Below are positions 25,314 to 33,159 of a stretch of 64,000 nucleotides of DNA, piece by piece. The notes under the pieces were generated by a model that saw only the letters and a list, made by a program, of their open reading frames with translations, ran no database searches and was not told the DNA's origin. Position 1 is the stretch's first letter; every line of letters starts with the position of its first letter. A program made the translations under genes and the position numbers. This stretch comes from Streptomyces sp. SID13031 (GTDB lineage Bacteria; Actinomycetota; Actinomycetes; Propionibacteriales; Kribbellaceae): NCBI RefSeq assembly GCF_010548305.1, contig NZ_JAAGLV010000004.1, forward strand, positions 62,001-126,000. The letters are read 5' to 3'.

Positions 25314-25997
25314 GTGAGTCGGCGGGTTCGGTACTACGGGTCGTGTCCTGAGTGTGGGCATGACTGGCGGGAGCATCCGGGTGGTGTGTTCGGGGAGCCG
25401 GGGGATGGGACTTGTGGCGAGTGTCAGTACGAGTTCTCGCATGGTCAGCGTGAGAGCGATGCGGAGGCTTGCCGCCTTCCGGCATCCGCGGTGCGGCCGA
25501 TGGTTGTCCCGGCTCGGGCCCGGCGTTGGTGGAGGAGGAGGAGGAGGAGGAAGGCCGTCGCCTCGGGTTCATCGGGCGTGATCACCGAGATCGTTGGGGT
25601 TTCGGACGATCCGCGGCACGGGGTCGCAAGTGGCGGGTCGGGGCTTTATGAGTTCTGGAGCGCGGACGGCGTACCGGTGTACTTGCATGACACGACGTTG
25701 GTGAGTGTGTTGTGGGAGCCGGTACTACGTGGGCTCGGCCTGCGGTTTGCGGGGGATGGCGCGGCGAGCGTGGCTATGCGGTTCGAGGGTGTGGTGATCC
25801 TCGAGTGGAGTCAGGACAACGAAGGGCTCGATGATGCTCCGGATGAGGTTGCCGGGCAGGTTTCGGAGTTCTCGTATGACGGGGGCGACGGGTTCGAGCT
25901 CGTCACTGCCCAGTCGGTCGTCGGATTCACGGCGACGCGGGTGTCCGTTTCCGCCGAGCCTGTACGTCGTACCGGTGACGAAGGGAGTGGAACGTGA
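25314..25997 (+). CDS. Zinc-ribbon hypothetical protein
   Basis: A 227-residue protein. The N-terminus contains two Cys pairs with His, CPECGHDWREHPGG and CGECQYEFSHGQRE, consistent with a zinc ribbon. A strongly basic low-complexity stretch (RRWWRRRRRRKAV) separates it from a C-terminal alpha/beta domain (GLRFAGDGAASVAMRFEGVV, GQVSEFSYDGGDGFELVTAQ). No family is recognised. GTG 25314 is the start that places the ribbon at the N-terminus. It overlaps a tiny downstream gene by four bases. Confidence 0.6.
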   Translation: MSRRVRYYGSCPECGHDWREHPGGVFGEPGDGTCGECQYEFSHGQRESDAEACRLPASAVRPMVVPARARRWWRRRRRRKAVASGSSGVITEIVGVSDDPRHGVASGGSGLYEFWSADGVPVYLHDTTLVSVLWEPVLRGLGLRFAGDGAASVAMRFEGVVILEWSQDNEGLDDAPDEVAGQVSEFSYDGGDGFELVTAQSVVGFTATRVSVSAEPVRRTGDEGSGT

Positions 25998-26128
25998 AGG
26001 TGATCGTGGCGCACGAGACGCTCGACGGCTGGCGGAAGATTTCGCCGGTGCCGTCGGAGCGCTTCGAGATGCTCGACGTCCAGGTGCTCAAGCACGAGGT
26101 CTCCGGGACCAGGGGGCCGTTCGACTAG
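25994..26128 (+). CDS. 44-residue protein overlapping the zinc-ribbon gene
   Basis: GTG 25994 overlaps the previous stop (GTGA) and has AAGGGAG at 25981–25987, a good ribosome binding site. The product begins MKVIVAHETLDGWRKISPVP and continues ERFEMLDVQVLKHEVSG. Overlap, ribosome binding site and sensible amino-acid composition support a real small gene; no homology is recognised. Its stop overlaps the convergent NTF2-like gene's stop region by four bases. Confidence 0.5.
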   Translation: MKVIVAHETLDGWRKISPVPSERFEMLDVQVLKHEVSGTRGPFD

Positions 26129-26556
26129 ATCGTCAGGCCGGGCCGCTCGTCGTCCCAGGCTGCGGCGGAGATACGCCAGCCTTCCGTAGTACGGATGAAC
26201 TGGATCGTCTTCATCCCACGGCCGGTGAACGCGACGCCATCCTGCACGCCTTCCTTGGCGTAGCTGCCCCACCAGTGGGCGATATCGCCCCAGATCTCTG
26301 TACGTCCGCCAAGTGCCCATTCGTGGAAGTCGACCAAGGTCCCGCCCTCGAGCAACGCCTGCCGGGGAGCGATGAAGTCGTCGACCCCGTAGACGGCGGG
26401 CTCCCCACCACAGGTCCGCACGATGACAGCCTCGGGGACGAACAGCCTCCGCAGTACGTCGAGCCGCTCGGCAGTCCCGTCCCCGGAGGTGAATGCCGTG
26501 AAGAACGCATCCACCATTCCCTCGAGCTCAACACGGTCGGCGATCGAATCGGTCAT
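26125..26556 (-). CDS. NTF2-like/DUF4440 protein
   Basis: A 143-residue protein with the cone-shaped NTF2/SnoaL fold pattern: N-terminal helices (ELEGMVDAFFTAFTSGDGTA), VLRRLFVPEAVIVRTCGGEP, and C-terminal strands GMKTIQFIRTTEGWRISAAA ending WDDERP. Members bind small ligands or act as isomerases or hydrolases. No catalytic set is obvious. Confidence 0.75.
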   Translation of the reverse strand: MTDSIADRVELEGMVDAFFTAFTSGDGTAERLDVLRRLFVPEAVIVRTCGGEPAVYGVDDFIAPRQALLEGGTLVDFHEWALGGRTEIWGDIAHWWGSYAKEGVQDGVAFTGRGMKTIQFIRTTEGWRISAAAWDDERPGLTI

Positions 26557-26574
26557 GCGCTCGATCGTAGAGGC

Positions 26575-27093
26575 CTACTCGCCGGTGGAGCCGTCGATGG
26601 ACTCTCGGAGGAGGTCCAGGTGGCCGGCGTGGCGGGCCGTTTCCTCGATCAAGTGGGTCAGCGCGTAGCGGAGGTTGAAGGTCATACCCTCGCCCTGTGC
26701 CGGGTCGTCGAGGGAGGCGGCTGCGGCGGTGATCGAGCGGGAGCGGGCGCACTCGGCCTGATAGACAGCGACCAGGGCCGGGAGGGTGTCGCCGGCGGCG
26801 AGTGCGAAGTTGCCATGCGGGTCGTCGTCGGTCCACGGCCATTCGACATCCTGAGCGGCGAAGTCGATCGCGAACCAGAACCGCTCAACCCCGGTCAGAT
26901 GCTTCACGAGCCCCGCAGGAGTGAGCGTGGAGGCGGTGACCGGGTGTCCGAAGGCCTGCTCATCCGTCAGTCCAGCAACCTTGTTCACCACGGTATCCCG
27001 CAGAAAATCGAGCATCCCGCTCAACGTCTCGCGCTCACCGGCGGATTCCGGCGGGCGGACTCGTTCGACGGGCTGGACTGCATCGGAGGACAC
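26575..27093 (-). CDS. DinB superfamily protein (DUF664-like)
   Basis: A 172-residue four-helix-bundle protein. The His triad for metal binding is visible: LVKHLTGVERFWFAI near residue 65 and ALTHLIEETARHAGHLDLLR near 150. Bacillithiol- or mycothiol-dependent transferases belong to this fold, and actinobacterial members are often mycothiol-dependent. A second DinB gene is at 53.4 kb. Substrate unknown. Confidence 0.82.
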   Translation of the reverse strand: MSSDAVQPVERVRPPESAGERETLSGMLDFLRDTVVNKVAGLTDEQAFGHPVTASTLTPAGLVKHLTGVERFWFAIDFAAQDVEWPWTDDDPHGNFALAAGDTLPALVAVYQAECARSRSITAAAASLDDPAQGEGMTFNLRYALTHLIEETARHAGHLDLLRESIDGSTGE

Positions 27094-27169
27094 CGGGACA
27101 GGCTAGTGGCCGGTAGGGGAATCGGGGTGACTTTGTCAGAGTCTGGTGAGAAGCGTTGATTGTTGGGCT

Positions 27170-27934
27170 GTGGCGCGCGTCAATGGAGGGGTGGAGAGCT
27201 ACCGCGGTCCAGTCGTCACAACGGCTGTCGTTCTTCCTCTGGTCGTTTGTGCGGTCCTGATCCCGTTCCGGAACAGTTTCGACAACGCGAACGCCGCCCT
27301 GCTACTGGTACTCGTCATCGTGGCGGTCGCAGCCTTCGGGATCCGGCCGGCCGGAGTGGTCGCGGCTGTGTCCAGTGCGGTCTGGTTCGACATTTTCCTG
27401 ACGGTTCCCTACAACCGGCTGACCATCGACGACCGGGGCGACATCGAGACCACGGTCCTCCTGGTGGTGATCGGCCTTGCCGTCACCGAGATCGCGATCT
27501 GGGGCCGTCGGCAACAAGCTAGGGCGAGCCGGCAAAGCGGGTATCTGGCCGGGGTGATGACGGCCTCCGGCGCGGTTGCCGTCGGTGGCTCCGCCGACGA
27601 GCTGATCGAGCATGTGAGTGCAGAGCTGGTCACGGTGCTGGGTATCGACAAGTGCCGCTTCGTCACCGGTGAGCAGCGTCCCGGTACGCCGCAGCTGAAC
27701 CATGACGGGTCCGTGAGCCGCGGTGAGCACCTTCTCAAGGTGGAGCGCGATGGTCTCCCGACGAACTCCGAGATCGAGCTGGTCGTTCAACACGGCGGCG
27801 TCCCTCGCGGACGGTTCCTGCTGACTGCGGCGGCGCGACTGGTCCGTCCGGATCTCGAGCAGCGGCTGGTTGCGGTGGCCCTGGCCGACCAGGTCGGTGC
27901 CGCGCTGGCGTCACGCGACGCCGCAGCCAAGTAG
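27170..27934 (+). CDS. DUF4118 membrane protein with GAF-like domain
   Basis: A ~254-residue protein. Three to four helices near the N-terminus (TTAVVLPLVVCAVLIPFRNS, NAALLLVLVIVAVAAFGIRP, FDIFLTVPYNRLTIDDRGDI, TVLLVVIGLAVTEIAIWGRR) form the DUF4118 domain seen in KdpD sensor kinases, followed by a cytoplasmic GAF-like part. No kinase core is attached, so it is a sensor fragment rather than a kinase. The start is uncertain: GTG 27146, 27170 and 27191 are in frame. A strong hairpin follows at 27990. Confidence 0.72.
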   Translation: MARVNGGVESYRGPVVTTAVVLPLVVCAVLIPFRNSFDNANAALLLVLVIVAVAAFGIRPAGVVAAVSSAVWFDIFLTVPYNRLTIDDRGDIETTVLLVVIGLAVTEIAIWGRRQQARASRQSGYLAGVMTASGAVAVGGSADELIEHVSAELVTVLGIDKCRFVTGEQRPGTPQLNHDGSVSRGEHLLKVERDGLPTNSEIELVVQHGGVPRGRFLLTAAARLVRPDLEQRLVAVALADQVGAALASRDAAAK

Positions 27935-27989
27935 CCCCTCCCAAGACTGGCCTGCGGGAAGAACCACATCCTGGGTGGCCATCGGTTAC

Positions 27990-28021
27990 GGCGTCGTACT
28001 TGCCCATACAGGTACGACGCC
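27990..28021 (+). terminator. Terminator after the DUF4118 gene
   Basis: GGCGTCGTAC (27990–27999) pairs perfectly with GTACGACGCC (28012–28021) around a 12-base loop, 55 bases after the stop codon. Confidence 0.7.
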
Positions 28022-28192
28022 GCACCGCGTCCGGGGCCGACCCGAAGCCCACCTCGTCCGAGAAGTTGGGTTATGCAACCGCTTCCAGCGTTGGGATATC
28101 GCTTGGGGAACACCTGGGTCATCCTCAGGCGTTGTTAAGGGTGGGCCCGTAGTATCTCGGTACGACCCACAGTGGGTTATCAGGAGGATGAC

Positions 28193-29032
28193 ATGCAGAG
28201 CAGTAACCCGGTCCTGAACCGGTCGAGTGCATTTGCGCCTGGCCAAGGCCAGGCCTATCCCGGGGCCGCTCCGTACGGTCAGCCGGGTCAATACGGTCAG
28301 CCCGGCCAGTACGGCGGTGCCGGTATGCCGCCCCAGCAGTACCAGGGGGCGCCCGCCAACAGCCGTCCGATGACATTGGACGACGTGATCGTCAAGACCA
28401 GCATCACGCTGGGTGTCGTCGTGGCAGCCGCTGCGGTGTCCTGGAACGTGGTTCCGGATCGTCTGGTGACGCCGGTGTTCCTGGCCGGTGCGCTGCTGGC
28501 GTTCGCGCTCGCGATGGTGCTGTCGTTCTCGCGCAAGATCAACCCGGCACTGGTGATCGTCTACGCCGCCGCCGAGGGTGTTTTCCTCGGGATCTTCAGC
28601 AAGTTCATCGCCGGCTACGTCGGTAGCTCCGATGTCATCGTGCAAGCCGTCCTGGCGACCATGGTGACGTTCGCGCTGACTCTGGCGACGTACAAGTACT
28701 TCGCGATCAAGGTGACGCCACGCTTCACCAAGATGGTCATGATCGGCACGATGGCCTTCGCCGGCGTGATCCTGATCAACTTCGTCGCCAGCCTGCTCGG
28801 GTTCCACACCGGTATCGGCGGGTTCGGCGCGATGGGTCTGCTGTTCGCCGCGATCGGCGTCGGCCTGGCCGTGTTCAACCTGATCCTCGACTTTGACATG
28901 GTCGAGCAGGGTGTCCGCGCCGGAGCCCCGCAGCAAGAGGCCTGGCGGGCCGCGTTCGGCCTGACCGTCACGCTGGTCTGGCTGTACGTGAACCTGCTGC
29001 GGATCCTCGCGATCCTCCGCGGTAGCAACTAG
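28193..29032 (+). CDS. Bax inhibitor-1/YccA family membrane protein
   Basis: A 279-residue membrane protein. A Gln/Gly/Tyr/Pro-rich head containing the repeat GQPGQYGQPGQYG precedes seven hydrophobic helices, from TSITLGVVVAAAAVSWNVVP to FGLTVTLVWLYVNLLRILAI, with the family's Asp in NLILDFDMVEQGVRAGAPQQ. BI-1 proteins conduct calcium or protons in some organisms. The start ATG 28193 has a very strong site AGGAGG at 28181–28186. It is a single-gene unit, closed by a terminator at 29050. Confidence 0.88.
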   Translation: MQSSNPVLNRSSAFAPGQGQAYPGAAPYGQPGQYGQPGQYGGAGMPPQQYQGAPANSRPMTLDDVIVKTSITLGVVVAAAAVSWNVVPDRLVTPVFLAGALLAFALAMVLSFSRKINPALVIVYAAAEGVFLGIFSKFIAGYVGSSDVIVQAVLATMVTFALTLATYKYFAIKVTPRFTKMVMIGTMAFAGVILINFVASLLGFHTGIGGFGAMGLLFAAIGVGLAVFNLILDFDMVEQGVRAGAPQQEAWRAAFGLTVTLVWLYVNLLRILAILRGSN

Positions 29033-29049
29033 CAGCCAGCTGACCAACG

Positions 29050-29083
29050 AGGCCCGGTTCCTTCAGGTGGAGGAACCGGGCCT
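29050..29083 (+). terminator. Terminator after the Bax inhibitor-1 gene
   Basis: AGGCCCGGTTCCT (29050–29062) pairs perfectly with AGGAACCGGGCCT (29071–29083), followed by TCGTC. A strong intrinsic-type hairpin 18 bases after the stop. Confidence 0.82.
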
Positions 29084-29140
29084 TCGTCATGCCCAGCTCC
29101 GGTACGAGGCTCTGTCGGTGCGCCCTGCGATGGTGGGCAG

Positions 29141-29578
29141 ATGACAACGAGCTGGACGATGACGATCGACTGCGCCGACCCGGCCCGGGTGGCGCGCTTC
29201 TGGAGCACGGCTCTGGGGTACGTCGAGGCCGATCCGCCAACCGGGTGGAGCACCTGGGAGAACTGGCTGGTGGATCACGGCGTGCCGGAGGACGAGTGGG
29301 GCGATGGGGCGAGCCTGGCCGATCCGAGCGGCGTACTGCCGTCGATCACGTTCATGAAGGTGCCTGAGGCCCGTACTGCGAAGAACCGGCTGCACCTCGA
29401 CCTGCAGGTGAGCGGAGGACGCGACAAACCGGCAGAGGTGCGCGAATCCGCCATCAGGCAAGAGGTTGCGCGACTCATCGACGCCGGCGCGACGGTTGTG
29501 CACGAGGTCGCGCAGAACGGCGTACTGGATCACTTCTGGATGGCCGATCCCGAAGGCAATGACTTCTGCGTCGTCTAG
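29141..29578 (+). CDS. VOC superfamily (glyoxalase-like) protein
   Basis: A 145-residue protein with two beta-alpha-beta-beta-beta modules. It starts TTSWTMTIDCADPARVARFW and ends VLDHFWMADPEGNDFCVV, the usual VOC opening and closing. NRLHLDLQV provides a metal-ligand His. The actinobacterial glyoxalase_6 subgroup includes fosfomycin- or bleomycin-type resistance proteins and enzymes of unknown function; which applies here cannot be told. Confidence 0.82.
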   Translation: MTTSWTMTIDCADPARVARFWSTALGYVEADPPTGWSTWENWLVDHGVPEDEWGDGASLADPSGVLPSITFMKVPEARTAKNRLHLDLQVSGGRDKPAEVRESAIRQEVARLIDAGATVVHEVAQNGVLDHFWMADPEGNDFCVV

Positions 29579-29677
29579 AAGTCCTTGGGAACAAGGGCGA
29601 CCCAGAAGCAGCGAAGGCCTGCCCCTCCACCTGAAAGGGCAGGTCTCCGGCAAATATTCAGTCTCCTGTTCGGCTCG

Positions 29678-29908
29678 TCAGCCCATTCGCCTGTGCGCTT
29701 TGACCAGGTCGTATTCATGGACGATGGCTGTGGCGTGCCCGTGAGCGAGGGCGTACTCGCTGGAAAGCCATCTCACCCTGTCATCGAAGCGCAGGAACGA
29801 CGGTCCGTCGTTCATCAGGCTGAACCACTCGGCCATCTCACGTCCAGTGCACCGGGGCACCTTCTCCACCAGACGTTGGTGCGTCTCCTCGGAGTGGTTC
29901 AAGCCCAT
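29678..29908 (-). CDS. DUF4287 protein
   Basis: A 76-residue protein beginning MGLNHSEETHQRLVEKVPRC and containing WFSLMNDGPSFLRFDDRVRW and EYALAHGHATAIVHEYDLVK, the DUF4287 pattern. GGGAGGCGAAG precedes ATG 29908 at good spacing, so this start is preferred over the upstream one at 29926. The family is often linked to DUF5655-type proteins; no function is known. Confidence 0.75.
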   Translation of the reverse strand: MGLNHSEETHQRLVEKVPRCTGREMAEWFSLMNDGPSFLRFDDRVRWLSSEYALAHGHATAIVHEYDLVKAHRRMG

Positions 29909-30014
29909 CTTCGCCTCCCGTTTCATCGGGGTTCTCGCGTAGTCATTCGACTGTGCATCAGGAAAACGCCGTGTGCAAGACCCTCTTCATGAAAGTCATC
30001 GCTCAGCGGACGCT

Positions 30015-31043
30015 CTATTTCCCAACAGGCACAGCGTCCGTGGCGTCGGTACTGCCTTCTTCGACGCGCTCGACCTCGACCTCCGGGTGCCGGCGGCGAT
30101 GCCGCAGTTGCGCCCAGCGACCACGGGGACCGCGCTCGTGACCGGCCACCTTGGCGGCGGCCACCTCCGTACCGGCCGTGCGGACCGCCTTGACGGCGGC
30201 CTCCGCGATCGGCAGCACCGCTTCGCCACGGAACAGCTCGGGTTGCACGAAGGACTCCGGGCCGACCCCGACGGAGGCGGCGACCGATGGCAGCAGGGCG
30301 GCCGCCGCAGCGGCGTACCCGGTTACTGAGGGGTGGAAGTTGTCCGGGCCCCACATCGACGGGTTGGTGCGGAAGGCCTCGCTCAGCAGTGAGCCCATCG
30401 ACACCGTGCGGCCACCGGCCTCGACCACGCTGATCGTCTGGGCGGCAGCCAGTCGCTGGCTCCAGGACCGGGCCACCTGCCGCAACGGCGGCATGATCGG
30501 CCGGACGACGCCGAGGTCCGGGCAGGTACCGACCACGACCTCGCAGTTCGCGGCGCGGAGCCGGCGTACGGCGGAGTCGAGCAACCGGACCGACGTCGAC
30601 GGCGGTACCTGCGACTTCACGTCGTTGACGCCGATCAGGATCGCGGCCACGTACGGGCCGGCGAGTAGTGCGTTGTCGACCTGGCCGGCCAGGTCGATGG
30701 ACTTGGCCCCCGTTCGCGACACGTCGACGAGCCGGACCGGACGCTTCGCCAGCTCGGCGAGACCGCAGGCCAGCAGAACGCCGGGGGTCTCGTCGGGGGA
30801 GGAGGTGCCGTATCCGGCCGCGCTGGAGTCGCCGATCATCGCGAGCGTGATCGGACGACCTGGGTACCGACCGTACAGACCGTCGCCCCTGGTCGGGTGA
30901 GCCTTCATCGGACCGATGACGCGCTTGGCGTACCGCGCTTCTGCGGTCAGCACGCCGTACAGCGTCGCTCCGATCAGTCCGAGTCCCCCACCACCGAAGG
31001 CTGCGGCCTGGGCCAGTTTCTTGGCGGCCCTGGCTTTTCTCAT
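30015..31043 (-). CDS. SGNH/GDSL hydrolase (lipase/esterase-like)
   Basis: A 342-residue protein with a hydrophobic N-terminal helix (AAAFGGGGLGLIGATLYGVL), so membrane-anchored or exported. SGNH blocks: ITLAMIGDSSAAGYGTS (block I, catalytic Ser), AAILIGVNDVKSQVP (block III, Asn) and PDNFHPSVTGYAAAAAALLP (block V, Asp/His). The C-terminus is a basic, Glu/Arg-rich tail. It is probably an acyl- or acetyl-ester hydrolase acting at the envelope. ATG 31043 gives the signal-anchor. It is divergent from the cystathionine beta-synthase gene. Confidence 0.85.
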   Translation of the reverse strand: MRKARAAKKLAQAAAFGGGGLGLIGATLYGVLTAEARYAKRVIGPMKAHPTRGDGLYGRYPGRPITLAMIGDSSAAGYGTSSPDETPGVLLACGLAELAKRPVRLVDVSRTGAKSIDLAGQVDNALLAGPYVAAILIGVNDVKSQVPPSTSVRLLDSAVRRLRAANCEVVVGTCPDLGVVRPIMPPLRQVARSWSQRLAAAQTISVVEAGGRTVSMGSLLSEAFRTNPSMWGPDNFHPSVTGYAAAAAALLPSVAASVGVGPESFVQPELFRGEAVLPIAEAAVKAVRTAGTEVAAAKVAGHERGPRGRWAQLRHRRRHPEVEVERVEEGSTDATDAVPVGK

Positions 31044-31120
31044 ACCCCCAGGATTACACGCTGTGACACCGAAGCAAGCGAAATAGCGCTCCGACGCGCT
31101 CGTCCCATACAGTGAGATTC

Positions 31121-32494
31121 GTGCGCTACGTAGAATCACTCCTGGACCTGGTCGGCAACACGCCGCTCGTGCGGCTTTCGAAGACCACTGACGGTGCCAA
31201 GCCGCTGGTGCTCGCGAAGGTCGAGTACTTCAACCCGGGCGGGTCCGTGAAGGACCGGATCGCCAAGCGGATGATCGAGGCCGCGGAGGCCTCGGGCGAG
31301 CTCAAGGCGGGTGGCACGATCGTCGAGCCGACCTCCGGCAACACCGGCGTCGGGCTGGCGATGGTCGCTCAGGCCAAGGGCTACAAGTGCGTCTTCGTCT
31401 GCCCGGACAAGGTCAGCGAGGACAAGCGCAACGTGCTCAAGGCGTACGGTGCCGACGTGGTCGTCTGCCCGACCGCGGTCGCGCCGGAGCACCCGGACTC
31501 GTACTACAACGTCTCCGACCGGCTGGTCCGCGAGATCGACGGCGCCTGGAAGCCGAACCAGTACGCCAACGTGAACAACCCGCTGTCGCACTACGAGTCG
31601 ACCGGGCCCGAGCTCTGGGAGCAGACCGAGGGCAAGATCACCCACTTCGTAGCGGGCGTCGGTACCGGCGGGACGATCAGCGGCACCGGTAAGTACCTCA
31701 AGGAGGTCTCCGGCGGGCGCGTGCAGATCATCGGCGCCGACCCGGAGGGTTCGGTGTACTCCGGCGGCAGCGGCCGGCCCTACCTGGTCGAGGGCGTCGG
31801 CGAGGACTTCTGGCCGGAGACGTACGACCGCGACATCTGCGACCGGATCATCGAGGTCTCCGACGCCGACTCGTTCGCGTTGACGCGGCGGCTGGCGCGC
31901 GAAGAGGCGATGCTCGTCGGCGGGTCCGCCGGGATGGCGGCCGCGGCGGCGATCCGGCTGGCTCAGGAGCTCGACGACCCGGACGCTGTCATCGTCGTCC
32001 TGCTGCCGGATGGTGGGCGCGGGTATCTGACCAAGGTGTTCAACGACGACTGGCTGGCGCAGTACGGATTCCTGGCGCACGAGCGGCAGGGGGCGACACT
32101 GGGCGAGGTGCTCGCGCGCAAGGACGGCAGTCTGCCGCCGCTGGTGCACACCCACCCGCACGAGACGATCGCCGAGGCGGTCGAGATCCTGCGGGAGTAC
32201 GGCGTCTCCCAGATGCCCGTGGTACGGGCGGAGCCGCCGATCATGGCGGCCGAGGTGGCCGGCTCGGTGTCGGAGCGGACGTTGATGGACGCCCTGTACT
32301 CCGGGAAGGCGCGGCTCGCGGATATCGTCGAGCTGCACATGGATGACGCCCTGCCGTCACTGGGCGCGGGGGAGTCGGTCACGAAGGCGGTCGAACTGCT
32401 GGAAGGCCGGGATGCCCTGATGGTGCTGGACGACGGGAAGCCGGTGGGCGTGCTCACCCGGCAGGACCTGCTCGGTCACCTGTCCGTCGGCTGA
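31121..32494 (+). CDS. cbs: Cystathionine beta-synthase with CBS domains
   Basis: A 457-residue PLP enzyme condensing serine (or O-acetylserine) with homocysteine or sulfide. The catalytic fold starts LLDLVGNTPLVRLSK; the PLP lysine is in YFNPGGSVKDRIAKRMIEAA, the substrate loop is EPTSGNTGVGLAMVAQAKGY, and the phosphate loop is GVGTGGTISGTGKYL. Two C-terminal CBS repeats (residues ~335–455) give likely allosteric control. No heme-binding N-terminal part is present. GTG 31121 gives MRYVESLLDLVGNTP. Together with the gamma-synthase-type gene at 63.8 kb, both halves of transsulfuration are in the window, but not adjacent. Confidence 0.92.
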   Translation: MRYVESLLDLVGNTPLVRLSKTTDGAKPLVLAKVEYFNPGGSVKDRIAKRMIEAAEASGELKAGGTIVEPTSGNTGVGLAMVAQAKGYKCVFVCPDKVSEDKRNVLKAYGADVVVCPTAVAPEHPDSYYNVSDRLVREIDGAWKPNQYANVNNPLSHYESTGPELWEQTEGKITHFVAGVGTGGTISGTGKYLKEVSGGRVQIIGADPEGSVYSGGSGRPYLVEGVGEDFWPETYDRDICDRIIEVSDADSFALTRRLAREEAMLVGGSAGMAAAAAIRLAQELDDPDAVIVVLLPDGGRGYLTKVFNDDWLAQYGFLAHERQGATLGEVLARKDGSLPPLVHTHPHETIAEAVEILREYGVSQMPVVRAEPPIMAAEVAGSVSERTLMDALYSGKARLADIVELHMDDALPSLGAGESVTKAVELLEGRDALMVLDDGKPVGVLTRQDLLGHLSVG

Positions 32495-32510
32495 CTCCCT
32501 GTGCTGGTTG

Positions 32511-32606
32511 TCATCGGTCCACCACGGTGGGGACGATGGCGATCAGGACCGTGAGGAGAATGCCGAGCACGATCGCTGCTGACCCGAGAATCTGAAGGAT
32601 TTCCAT
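32511..32606 (-). CDS. 31-residue membrane microprotein A
   Basis: A complete short gene reading MEILQILGSAAIVLGILLTV then LIAIVPTVVDR, one predicted membrane helix with a short Thr/Val/Asp/Arg tail. A paralogue of the same length lies at 32918–33013, sharing xLQIL at the start and (V/A)LIAI(V/I)PTVVDR at the end. It sits just after cbs on the other strand. Identical length, conserved ends and conserved hydrophobic middle argue strongly for a real pair; function unknown. Confidence 0.7.
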   Translation of the reverse strand: MEILQILGSAAIVLGILLTVLIAIVPTVVDR

Positions 32607-32722
32607 ACCTCAAGAGTCCTTCGGCAATCGGCTCTGACCATCGGTCTCAGGACCGGTCTTGCAGTCCACCCGGGGTAGCAGAACCCCTTGTGTCCCTCAT
32701 ACTTCCGTTGCCTCAAGCAATA

Positions 32723-32772
32723 GAAACGCCGACGCCGGCCGCTCCTGTGGGGACGGCCGGCGTCGGCGTTTC
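32723..32772. terminator. Strong hairpin between the two microprotein genes
   Basis: Nineteen-base arms (32723–32741 and 32754–32772), with GAAACGCCGACG on the left and CGTCGGCGTTTC on the right, are perfect reverse complements around a 12-base loop. The flanking bases are A- and T-rich. It separates the microprotein genes and can act on either strand. The 311 bases between them hold no other gene. Confidence 0.75.
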
Positions 32773-32917
32773 AGATTGCATGCTCCACGACCGACGAACC
32801 CCCCGAGGGCTCTTCGGGTGTGGGGCGGCCGCACTCGAGCGCTCGGTGGTGGGCGCCTGGCTTACCACCGGGGCGCTGAGGGTGGGGAGGGCGCCCGGGC
32901 TCGAGTGCGGGGCTGGG

Positions 32918-33013
32918 TCAGCGGTCTACGACGGTCGGGATGATGGCGATCAGGGCGGTGATCACGACACCGCCGACGATGACGACTGCGCTGAGGATCT
33001 GGAGGAGGTTCAT
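32918..33013 (-). CDS. 31-residue membrane microprotein B
   Basis: A complete short gene reading MNLLQILSAVVIVGGVVITA then LIAIIPTVVDR. Same length and design as microprotein A, with 11-residue tails differing at one position. Bases just upstream of both starts also agree (CTTGARG before the ATG). Possibly an accessory subunit or stress peptide of the membrane; no family is recognised. Confidence 0.7.
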   Translation of the reverse strand: MNLLQILSAVVIVGGVVITALIAIIPTVVDR

Positions 33014-33159
33014 GCTTCAAGGATGCGCCGGTCGCGCCTGGAAAGCGTCGGTCCAAAGTCCTGTCTTCGTCTCCACCCATAGTCGTACGCCGACCCCGGC
33101 CGCCTCCTACTCCAGTACTCCGGGACGCCCCAGGGGCAGCCTCAGGGCAGCTCGCCGGG

